Part shown: in pieces, positions 1 to 5,010 of the stretch
Layout of the letters: each line of letters starts with the position of its first letter
Numbering within the stretch: the first letter of the stretch is position 1
Assembly: GCA_023409975.1 (NCBI GenBank)
Contig: JAEYQO010000065.1
Location: forward strand, 1 to 9,027
DNA from: Bacteroidota bacterium
Lineage (GTDB): Bacteria > Bacteroidota > Bacteroidia > Chitinophagales > Chitinophagaceae
Direction of reading: 5' to 3'
Length of the DNA stretch: 9,027 nt
Translations under genes and position numbers: made by a program
The notes under the pieces: generated by a model
What the model was told of the DNA's origin: nothing
Databases searched by the model: none
What the model saw: only the letters and a program-made list of their open reading frames with translations

Positions 1-190
1 AAACCTGCCAACGGCCAATGGCCAACGGCTAACGGCCGATCAGCTGTCAGAGGTCAGATGTCAGATGCCAGTGAAGAACCAGCCAATGGCCAACAGCTAA
101 AGCCAAAGCCAAGGCCAAAGCCAAAGCAGAACCAGCCAATGGCTAAGGGCCGATCAGATGTCAGATGTCAGATGTCAGTTGTGGGTTGTG
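1..190. repeat. Degenerate heptamer tandem array, left block
   Basis: This stretch is built almost entirely of 7-bp units that stay largely in register while the unit changes. It opens with AACGGCC/AATGGCC/AACGGCT-type units, moves through GATCAGC into TGTCAGA units, and ends in TGTGGGT units (about 176-200). A 6-bp phase of the AAAGCC/AAGGCC type interrupts at about 99-127. The gene-free, low-complexity nature is directly visible. The same unit families recur at 361-640. No coding potential is credible. Confidence 0.85.
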
Positions 191-360
191 GGTTGTGGGG
201 ACCCTGTAATACAAGATGACATAATGCCGTTGTAGAATTCCCGAAGCCCGGCAGAACAGTAGTACTGTAGCTAAATAGCAGCACCCGCCGAATATCTGCA
301 GTAATATATTCGGCCGGCCTTTTGCACCACTTTTGGCCGAACAAAAGTGGTAGAAACTAA
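191..360. other. Non-repetitive hairpin-rich island between repeat blocks
   Basis: This is a roughly 170-bp island without the short-period repeats that flank it. It holds four consecutive inverted repeats. TGCCG 225-229 pairs with CGGCA 249-253. ACAGTA 256-261 pairs with TACTGT 263-268. GCCGAATAT 287-295 pairs perfectly with ATATTCGGC 306-314. ACCACTTTT 326-334 pairs perfectly with AAAAGTGGT 343-351 over an 8-nt loop. No ORF, tRNA signature or terminator T-run is visible. It could be a small structured RNA, a REP/MITE-like element or a structured spacer; I cannot choose among these. Confidence 0.55.
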
Positions 361-640
361 AAGCTTGCCCACGGCCGATCAGATGTCAGATGCCTTCGCT
401 AAACCTGCCAACGGCCAATGGCCAACGGCTAACGGCCGATTGGGTTGTGAGTTGTGAGTTGTGAGTTGTGGGTTGCCTTGGCTTTGGCCTGGGCCTTCGC
501 TAAACCTGCCAACGGCCAATGGCCAACGGCTAACGGCCGATAGGGTTATGGGTTGTGAGTTGTGGGTCGTGAGGGTTGCCTTGGCTTTGGCCTTGGCTTT
601 GGCCTACGAAGAAACCCGCCAAAGGCTAATGGCCACTGCG
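361..640. repeat. Degenerate heptamer array, right block, with higher-order units
   Basis: The heptamer families of the first block recur here: AACGGCC-type units, TGTCAGA units, then GTTGTGA/GTTGTGG units. They are followed by TTGGCT/TTGGCC hexamers, which are the reverse complement of the hexamers near 99-127. Two higher-order units of about 101 bp start near 392 and 493, and a decayed third begins near 612. The small open frames across this region translate into low-complexity Leu/Ala runs and are not genes. Confidence 0.85.
392..541 (+). repeat. Exact 49-bp direct repeat (392-440 and 493-541)
   Basis: Positions 392-440 and 493-541 are identical over 49 bp, offset by 101 bp. The last 40 bp of this unit also form positions 1-40, so three identical copies lie in the window. 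A diverged copy of its left half begins at about 612. The perfect identity within otherwise drifting repeats suggests recent duplication or gene conversion. Confidence 0.85.
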
Positions 641-697
641 AAGCGCTGCAAAGCAAGCTTAAAGGTTTTTACCTAACTTTACATCAGTGTAATTTTT

Positions 698-715
698 CTC
701 ATAAGAAATTATGAG
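698..715 (+). other. Hairpin with GAAA (GNRA) loop before the terminator
   Basis: CTCATAA at 698-704 pairs perfectly with TTATGAG at 709-715, closing a GAAA loop (705-708). GNRA tetraloops are typical of stable, functional RNA hairpins. It sits immediately 5' of the terminator at 718-745, which suggests that both belong to one plus-strand RNA 3' end. The RNA itself is unidentified. Confidence 0.45.
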
Positions 716-717
716 CC

Positions 718-745
718 GCCGGTCCTGTCCAGGACTGGCTTTTTT
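718..745 (+). terminator. Intrinsic terminator, plus strand
   Basis: GCCGGTCCT (718-726) pairs with AGGACTGGC (731-739) with a single G-U pair and a 4-nt loop. Six T residues follow (740-745). On the minus strand the hairpin is not followed by a T-run, so it does not look like the terminator of the minus-strand operon ending at 767. No convincing gene lies upstream on the plus strand within the window. Confidence 0.65.
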
Positions 746-766
746 GATTCAAGTTTGCCATCTGGT

Positions 767-1174
767 TCAGTTTATTGTCAACTTTTCCAATACACCTTTG
801 CGTTTTGGGAGATTCTTATAGTCCCATTGAATTGTTCTTGACTTTTCCAGCCAGCGTTGCAGATCTGCGATATTGACGTCCGCAACCGTTTGATAGAAAA
901 TCGAAGCGTCTTTGAACTTCCCCCCTCGAACTTTCAGCTCTGGTTCGTCAAAGTCGGCTCCGCTCCAGAACATGAGCCTTAATCCATTTTTTTCTTTGCT
1001 GAAGCCCGCTATGGGATTCCCGTTCAGAAACCAGACGGGGTGGCGATGCCAGACTTTGTTTTCAGCCTCTGGCAGACAGGCGCTGATTTGTTCTGTCAGC
1101 AGTTCGCAGATGGCCCGGTCTTCCGGAGCCTGTGCCTTGTTGTATGCGATGATATCATTCGAAAGTTCAGACAT
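767..1174 (-). CDS. DUF1801 domain protein
   Basis: This is a cytoplasmic protein of 135 residues that I place in the DUF1801 family. These are small proteins with a fold related to the frataxin/YdhG-like 'iron chaperone' group, and their function is poorly defined. Family-like features are the N-terminal helix with APEDRAICELL, the WHRHPVWFLNGNPIAGF strand region, the GLRLMFWSG strand and the basic C-terminal helix. I start at ATG 1174, which lies 4 nt after the stop codon of the preceding gene. An in-frame ATG at 1207 would add 11 unconserved-looking residues and overlap that gene by 29 bp. It is the last gene of the arsR-type operon, so it is probably cotranscribed with it. There is no signal peptide or membrane segment. 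Function beyond the family name is unknown. Confidence 0.8.
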   Translation of the reverse strand: MSELSNDIIAYNKAQAPEDRAICELLTEQISACLPEAENKVWHRHPVWFLNGNPIAGFSKEKNGLRLMFWSGADFDEPELKVRGGKFKDASIFYQTVADVNIADLQRWLEKSRTIQWDYKNLPKRKGVLEKLTIN

Positions 1175-1178
1175 GTCG

Positions 1179-1682
1179 TTAGTTTTTGAGTTGAGGCAAT
1201 AAGGCATCCAGTTGCTGGAGTCCCTTGGTAAATCCTTCCCTGAAGCCCATTGCTATGGTCTGTTCCAGGTCTTCCAGCCGATCGAAACGGAGCGTGACGT
1301 CAACAACAGTCTGATCACCGGTTGCACGAAACTGATTCTCCCAGATGTTTTGGGGAAAAGAGGGGTTCAGATTTCCTTGCTCATCACAAAAACCATCCTT
1401 AGCGGTGAAAGAACGCTCTTTGATAATAGTCATGTAATCGGCCCTTGCCCAGTGTTTACTTCCCTCAGGACTCACCATGGCGTAGAGCCAGTAACCCCCT
1501 TCGCGGAAGTCCATAGATTTTGTTTCTGCTCGCCAGGGTTGGGGTCCCCACCACTGATCGAGTAGTTCTGCAGTGGTCCAGGCCTTCCAGACCAGCGGAA
1601 CGGGGGCGTCAAAGGCGCGCTTGATGTGGATGGTATTGTTTTCCTTGCTGACGGTAAACTCAAAGAGGAGTGCACTGTTCAT
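1179..1682 (-). CDS. SRPBCC / AHSA1-family protein
   Basis: This is a protein of 167 residues with the START-like SRPBCC fold of the AHSA1 (activator of Hsp90 ATPase homolog 1-like) family. Recognition rests on the N-terminal IKRAFDAPVPLVWKAWT segment (about residues 20-36), the WWGP motif (about 44-47) and the amphipathic C-terminal helix starting near GFREGFTKGL. Such proteins form a deep hydrophobic pocket for ligands. In bacteria they are very often encoded next to an ArsR-type regulator, as here, and their substrates are usually unknown. Its ATG overlaps the repressor stop in an ATGA arrangement (1679-1682), which implies translational coupling. The downstream DUF1801 gene follows after 4 nt. 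No Hsp90 link should be inferred from the family name. Confidence 0.88.
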   Translation of the reverse strand: MNSALLFEFTVSKENNTIHIKRAFDAPVPLVWKAWTTAELLDQWWGPQPWRAETKSMDFREGGYWLYAMVSPEGSKHWARADYMTIIKERSFTAKDGFCDEQGNLNPSFPQNIWENQFRATGDQTVVDVTLRFDRLEDLEQTIAMGFREGFTKGLQQLDALLPQLKN

Positions 1683-1999
1683 TTTGTTTGGTTTTTAATG
1701 GTTGATAATAACTGATCAAGTTGGTGATACCTGCTTTCCCAGATCTTTCTGAACTGTTCCAGCCATTTATCAATTTCCTTCATTTTCTCTACTTCAAGTG
1801 AATAGAAGATTTCACGACCCTGGGCCTCTTGCCGGATCAGATCACATTCAACAAGGATGCGCAGGTGCCTGGACACCGCCTGACGGGAAGTATCGAAGTG
1901 CTCGGCTATGGTGGTGGGTGTCATTGACTGAACAGCGATCAAAGCGATGATGGCCCGCCGGGTAGGATCGGCAATGGCCTGAAATATATCTCTTCTCAT
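1679..1999 (-). CDS. ArsR-family winged-helix transcriptional repressor
   Basis: This is a 106-residue DNA-binding protein of the ArsR/SmtB family. The start region RRDIFQAIADPTRRAII is characteristic. The recognition helix lies near SRQAVSRHLRILVECDLI (about residues 38-55), and the wing follows in the REIFYSLE region. The metal-binding CxC-type motif of true arsenic or cadmium sensors is absent: the only cysteine, in VECDL, is alone. It therefore probably belongs to the subgroup paired with SRPBCC/AHSA1 proteins rather than to arsenic resistance. The C-terminal helix with KWLEQFRKIWESRY is typical of that subgroup. It is the first gene of the operon and overlaps the next gene by 4 bp. Autorepression through the palindromes at 2014-2048 is inference. 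Confidence 0.9.
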   Translation of the reverse strand: MRRDIFQAIADPTRRAIIALIAVQSMTPTTIAEHFDTSRQAVSRHLRILVECDLIRQEAQGREIFYSLEVEKMKEIDKWLEQFRKIWESRYHQLDQLLSTIKNQTK

Positions 2000-2013
2000 T
2001 CGTGTTTGAGTTA

Positions 2014-2048
2014 ATTAGGAAACTAATAGGTTGCAAATATAAATGCAA
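2014..2048. promoter_or_regulatory. Candidate ArsR operator palindromes
   Basis: Two inverted repeats flank or cover the -7 element. ATTAG 2014-2018 pairs with CTAAT 2023-2027 across GAAA. TTGCA 2031-2035 pairs with TGCAA 2044-2048 and spans the -7 box. A related ATTAGG also occurs at 2051. The positions suit repression by the ArsR-type product; binding is not shown. Confidence 0.4.
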
Positions 2049-2064
2049 TCATTAGGTTTCACAA
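2034..2064 (-). promoter_or_regulatory. Bacteroidetes-type promoter of the arsR operon
   Basis: On the minus strand TATATTTG (2041 to 2034) matches the Bacteroidetes -7 consensus TAnnTTTG exactly. A TTG (2064-2062) lies 20 nt upstream, as expected for the -33 element. Transcription would start near 2027, leaving a leader of about 28 nt before the ATG at 1999. Confidence 0.6.
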
Positions 2065-2083
2065 TATGGCCGGGATATTTTTT

Positions 2084-2148
2084 CCCTGGGTGCTTCACGA
2101 ATCTCAGCGAACAATTTTTAGCCCCCCGACAACTGTTAACACCCAGGG
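2084..2148. repeat. Spaced 9-bp inverted repeat
   Basis: CCCTGGGTG at 2084-2092 and CACCCAGGG at 2140-2148 are perfect reverse complements separated by 47 nt. They lie in the gap between the helicase remnant and the arsR promoter. There is no adjacent T-run in the right orientation for a terminator. The role is unknown and it may be chance. Confidence 0.35.
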
Positions 2149-2214
2149 GTGAGCCTTACAATGCAAAGAGCTGGCTCTTGACATAGCCATCCCGTCTGCC
2201 GGATCTCTCTTCCG

Positions 2215-2949
2215 TCATTTCGAGCCCGCAAGCAATTGAGCGATGAGGTGCAGCCCGGTCTCTACGACCTCCATGTTTCTGACGGGTAATTGCAGGTAGC
2301 ACTGTCCGGTATGCTCGTCGGTCTTTACAAGAACATCCAATAGTTCTTTTTTCCTGGAAGGCTCGCTGAGGACCTGAGTGAGTTCGCTGAAGAAATGGGA
2401 AGCCGTTGACAGGAAATCCCTGGTCTCGATGGAGGATGAATCGACAGGAGTATTTTCTGCTTCCGTTCTAAAGGCTACAGGATCTGGTCCACCGTCGTCC
2501 TCATCCGGTGAGACACGGTTCCGTGTCAATGAGGTTTCTGTGAGTGTGGTGACCTCCTTCATCAGAGCGTTGAATTTGCTTTCATGGAGGAATACGGATT
2601 GCTCGCCATTGTCCAGTACGCCCATGGCCATTGCGGATTTGAAATGGAGCTTTCCCAGCATCTGGTGCTCGATGGTATCGGAGGAGATGAGGTTGATCAC
2701 CTGAACTGTTCGTTTCTGCCCCATCCTGTGTACGCGTGCAATTCTTTGTTCCAGCACAGCAGGGTTCCATGGAAGGTCCAGATTTACCAGTATGGATGCA
2801 GTCTGAAGATTCAGCCCAACACCACCAGCGTCAGTTGATAGAAAGACGCGGCATTCCGGATCGTTGTTAAAGTTGGTATAAAGCGCTTCCCTTTCCTGAC
2901 TCGGAACACCTCCATGAAGGCTTTGATAGCGAATTCCCCGTTCGTCATG
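2215..2949 (-). pseudogene. SNF2-family helicase, 3' remnant
   Basis: An open frame of 244 codons encodes the end of a SNF2/Swi2-type DNA-dependent ATPase. It starts abruptly inside the helicase C domain with DERGIRYQSLHGGVP, continues through motif V (STDAGGVGLNLQ) and motif VI (EQRIARVHRMGQ), and ends with a family-like tail and a natural stop. A TAA (2950-2952) precedes the first helicase residues, and the whole ATPase lobe (motifs I to III) is missing. A partial open frame from a GTG at 2757 would contain only motif VI onward. Just upstream (about 2967-2987, minus) there are scraps compatible with the expected W-x-x-M-x-R-L-V-A segment. They are broken by a stop and frame changes, which hints at decay rather than a clean junction. 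A functional helicase is very unlikely. Confidence 0.8.
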
Positions 2950-3005
2950 TTAATCTCACTGCAACCAAGTCGATTCATTTATAACCACTTAAGGTCTTCT
3001 CATTC

Positions 3006-3036
3006 TTGCACCTGTGTGGGCTCCCGATTAGTTTTA
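3006..3036 (+). promoter_or_regulatory. Possible promoter of the exosortase locus
   Basis: TAGTTTTA at 3029-3036 matches TAnnTTTG except for the last base. A TTG at 3006-3008 lies 20 nt upstream. A start near 3043 would give a very short leader before the ATG at 3056. This is a weak prediction from consensus only. Confidence 0.35.
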
Positions 3037-3055
3037 GCGTCTAAACCGCCCTGTC

Positions 3056-3496
3056 ATGACCGGACTGAGGAGCAGGGACCTGATACCACTGCTGGTCCAC
3101 TACCTGCTGTTTTCGATGATCCTGCTCTCCAGCTTCGTATGCTATGTCTGGTATATTGAAGCTGGCATCATGGGCTGGATGCCCAAACCTCTGCGCTATG
3201 CTGTCTATACGGCCTTCATTTCATGGAATGCCATTATGGGCTATTTCGCCTGGGCGCTGAAAGAAGAATGCTGGCCCCGACAGCTCTGGCTTTGTTTCTA
3301 CCTGGGCGTCGTGGGGCTCCTCGTGGTTCTTGCGGGAATCAATCTATATATCATCGAAGTGCCGCTTCCCATAAAACGAACCGCAGCCCGACTGGCCATT
3401 ACGCTCCTGAGTCCCATCCCATTCCTCGTGATCGGACTTTTCCGCAAGCTGACGATGATGAGCGCTTCATCACCCCAACATCCCCTGTCGAAATAA
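3056..3496 (+). CDS. 4-TM membrane protein, exosortase-associated
   Basis: This is an integral membrane protein of 146 residues with four predicted helices (about residues 9-33, 46-68, 76-99 and 106-128). The loops are short, and the tail is polar. I do not recognise a conserved catalytic motif. Its position 45 bp upstream of an exosortase-family gene on the same strand suggests a partner role. Bacteroidetes exosortase loci are known to carry such small dedicated membrane proteins, for example those annotated as XrtX-associated. Assignment to that specific family is from memory and position, not alignment. The start is the first ATG after the candidate promoter. An overlapping plus-strand frame from 3223 is hydrophilic and Arg/His-rich and looks like a shadow of this gene. 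Confidence 0.75.
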   Translation: MTGLRSRDLIPLLVHYLLFSMILLSSFVCYVWYIEAGIMGWMPKPLRYAVYTAFISWNAIMGYFAWALKEECWPRQLWLCFYLGVVGLLVVLAGINLYIIEVPLPIKRTAARLAITLLSPIPFLVIGLFRKLTMMSASSPQHPLSK

Positions 3497-3503
3497 CAGC
3501 AGT

Positions 3504-3538
3504 AACTCTAACCACCTTACCTCTAATCCTAAACCCTA
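3504..3538. repeat. Short heptamer array between two membrane genes
   Basis: Five successive 7-bp units fill the gap just before the exosortase start: AACTCTA, ACCACCT, TACCTCT, AATCCTA, AACCCTA. The register is 7 bp with drift, as in the arrays at the left end. The C-rich strand coincides with the coding strand. Confidence 0.55.
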
Positions 3539-3541
3539 TCA

Positions 3542-4105
3542 ATGCTTAAGAATCTGATGTTCTCCCTGCCTGCCCTGGTTCGCATCTTCCTGTTCCGCAG
3601 CCTCGCTTGCTTTCTGGGCTGGCAATTGCTTTACCACCTGCTATTGGCGCCTCCGAGAAAGCTGGACGGCTGGCTCACCATGCGAACCGCCCGCAGCACC
3701 GCGCGTCTGCTGACACGCCTTTACAAACCTGCAACCGTGGTGGTGGAGGAGTTACGCGCGGTTGTCTATATTGGCAAATACCCTTTGATCGGTATTGCAG
3801 ACGGTTGTAACGGACTGGATCTGTTTGTTCTGCACCTGGGTTTTGTATTCTGCTTTCCGGGTCAGTCGGCAAGAAGAAGGATACTGTTTGCCCTGGGTGG
3901 ACTGGCCGGCATCTATTTGCTGAACATTGTGCGCTGTGCTGCCCTCTGCTGGTTGCACATTTATCATCCGGAACTTACAGAAGTCGCTCACCATTATGTG
4001 TTTACCGCAATTGTGTACGGTGCGATTTTCTGGAGTTGGGTATTTTATCTGAATAACCTTAATACGGTTGCGGGCAAAGGAATTCAGAGTTCGTTAACCA
4101 ATTGA
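3542..4105 (+). CDS. Exosortase-family transpeptidase (Bacteroidetes type)
   Basis: This is a polytopic inner-membrane protein of 187 residues of the exosortase/archaeosortase family. These enzymes cleave C-terminal sorting tails and are thought to transfer the protein to a cell-envelope acceptor. The three signature segments are visible in order. GIADGCNGLDLFVLHLGF holds the nucleophile Cys89, NIVRC holds Arg131, and HHYVFTAIVYG holds His150/151. Hydrophobic helices surround each of them. A first helix lies at about 12-35, followed by an extracytoplasmic loop rich in Arg/Thr. The length suits the short Bacteroidetes forms (XrtF, XrtX and similar) rather than the long EpsH-type. Which subtype it is cannot be settled by eye. 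It is flanked by two small membrane genes on the same strand. No PEP-CTERM-like substrate is encoded in this window. Confidence 0.85.
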   Translation: MLKNLMFSLPALVRIFLFRSLACFLGWQLLYHLLLAPPRKLDGWLTMRTARSTARLLTRLYKPATVVVEELRAVVYIGKYPLIGIADGCNGLDLFVLHLGFVFCFPGQSARRRILFALGGLAGIYLLNIVRCAALCWLHIYHPELTEVAHHYVFTAIVYGAIFWSWVFYLNNLNTVAGKGIQSSLTN

Positions 4106-4151
4106 TAACTGGGAGGTTTTCCATTATCGGAAAAATCATTAAAATAAATGC

Positions 4152-4159
4152 TAGATTTG
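4152..4159 (+). promoter_or_regulatory. Possible -7 element before the small membrane gene
   Basis: TAGATTTG fits TAnnTTTG exactly and lies 33 nt before the ATG at 4192, a plausible distance. No clear -33 TTG occurs at the expected spacing, so an internal promoter is only a possibility. Confidence 0.25.
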
Positions 4160-4191
4160 TAGTGCCGTTAATACCAAAACAATACTGCCTC

Positions 4192-4452
4192 ATGAAAGCT
4201 AAAGGATGGTTCTACTTCCTACTGCCAATGTTTTTAGTAGCCCTTGTGCTTTTATACAGGGATCTGGAGATTGACCTCAAAAAGCTTGCGGTAATCAGTA
4301 TTGGAGCTGGTTATGTATTTGGGGTTATTTTTTATAGCCTTTCCGACTATCTCAAGCACTGGACACGCTGGATCTTCAACATTTACAATTACCGTCATAC
4401 CCACAAAAGCCGGAGCAGAAGATTGAAGCTGCAGCTTAGGTGGAAACCTTAA
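4192..4452 (+). CDS. Small 2-TM membrane protein with basic tail
   Basis: This is a protein of 86 residues starting MKAKGWFYFLLPMFL. It has two hydrophobic segments (about residues 5-20 and 29-49) followed by SDYLKHWTRWIFNIYNY and a very basic C-terminus (RHTHKSRSRRLKLQLRWKP). I chose ATG 4192 because the protein then begins with a normal membrane-insertion segment. A TTG at 4102, overlapping the exosortase stop, would add 30 residues and would couple it directly to that gene. I do not recognise the family. Its position as third gene of the membrane locus suggests a link to the exosortase. The helix-plus-basic-tail end resembles the general layout of sorting signals, but no recognition motif is evident. 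Confidence 0.65.
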   Translation: MKAKGWFYFLLPMFLVALVLLYRDLEIDLKKLAVISIGAGYVFGVIFYSLSDYLKHWTRWIFNIYNYRHTHKSRSRRLKLQLRWKP

Positions 4453-4483
4453 TTGTTAGTTGGTTAGAGGGTTAGTTGGTTAG
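4453..4483. repeat. 8-bp tandem units after the exosortase locus
   Basis: Directly after the stop codon of the small membrane gene come TTGTTAG, TTGGTTAG, AGGGTTAG and TTGGTTAG. These are 8-bp units after an initial 7-bp one. On the opposite strand they read CTAACC-type, resembling the units at 3504-3538. Confidence 0.6.
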
Positions 4484-4523
4484 TAGATGGTTCTATGGAT
4501 ATTCTCTCCTTCGGGGGTTCAAC

Positions 4524-4599
4524 AAGCTCAGGGAGACTGTAAATTAAGCTCAGGACAGGCGCAGCTCAGGAAGACTTCGCTCAGGACAGAGCTTCAGGG
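4524..4599 (+). repeat. Dispersed AGCTCAGG-type repeat copies
   Basis: The core GCTCAGG or a close variant occurs five times: 4524-4533, 4546-4557, 4562-4571, 4579-4589 and 4591-4599. Several copies continue into ACAG. It resembles the CTTCGACAAGCTCAGGACAG-type intergenic element I recall from many bacterial genomes, here in degenerate and clustered form. That comparison is from memory. Confidence 0.5.
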
Positions 4600-4975
4600 T
4601 TTGTCGGGTGAGGCGGTATCAAGGTTGCCAGAAACTCCCGGGGCAAAAAACCTGAGAATCATCAACAAAGGTCTGCCGGTCAATATACTTGCGATTAACC
4701 GCTATCTGCTCGCTACTTCCTGTTTAGTCCACTCTACCATATCCTCTTTTCAAAATGCAAACCGGTCGTCGCGCAGGGAAACTGGAATCCACCAGACTCC
4801 TGAAATGGGGGAAGGGCTTGTTATTACTTAAGGCATCATCAGGCGGGATTGTAATCGTTGGTTTGAAACCGTGTTTGCGTACTCGTTCATCACTTGATAC
4901 ATATCTAGGGAGTCAGGCTTCTGATTTTCTTATTACGTTGATCAGGGAGCTTTCATCATAGAAAGGGCACCTAAT
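4600..4975. other. Intergenic stretch with no supported gene
   Basis: I see no convincing gene here. Two overlapping plus-strand open frames (4487-4831 and 4755-4961) translate into low-information sequences without domain signatures, and the first runs through the repeat cluster. A decayed coding remnant is possible, but no family is recognisable. No strong terminator for either converging transcription unit is visible. Confidence 0.5.
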
Positions 4976-5010
4976 CTCACGACTCACGACTAATATCTAA
5001 CGACTAATAA
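4976..5010. repeat. Heptamer array overlapping the 3' end of feoB
   Basis: Five 7-bp units follow in perfect register: CTCACGA, CTCACGA, CTAATAT, CTAACGA, CTAATAA. The feoB stop codon (4997-4999, minus strand) and its last codons (5000-5010) are made of these units, so the repeat forms the end of the gene. Confidence 0.7.

Noticed and set aside
191..360. tRNA or other standard RNA gene in the hairpin island
   Set aside because: No T-loop or anticodon-arm signature and no CCA end; the hairpins do not fold as a cloverleaf.
1..640. CRISPR array
   Set aside because: The repeats are 6-8 bp in register and the 49-bp copies are not separated by unique spacers of constant length. No cas genes are present.
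461..676. Plus-strand open frame of 71 codons
   Set aside because: It lies wholly in the repeat block, and its Leu/Ala run is a translation of hexamer repeats. There is no family resemblance.
2084..2148. Transcription terminator formed by the spaced 9-bp inverted repeat
   Set aside because: The loop is 47 nt and no T-run follows the stem on either strand.
2215..2757. Separate small gene starting at the GTG at 2757
   Set aside because: The helicase C reading frame continues upstream to 2949 with motif V intact, so this is part of a larger truncated gene.
4487..4961. Two overlapping plus-strand frames in the gap before feoB
   Set aside because: The first runs through the GCTCAGG repeats and neither shows a domain. 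Coding status could not be supported.
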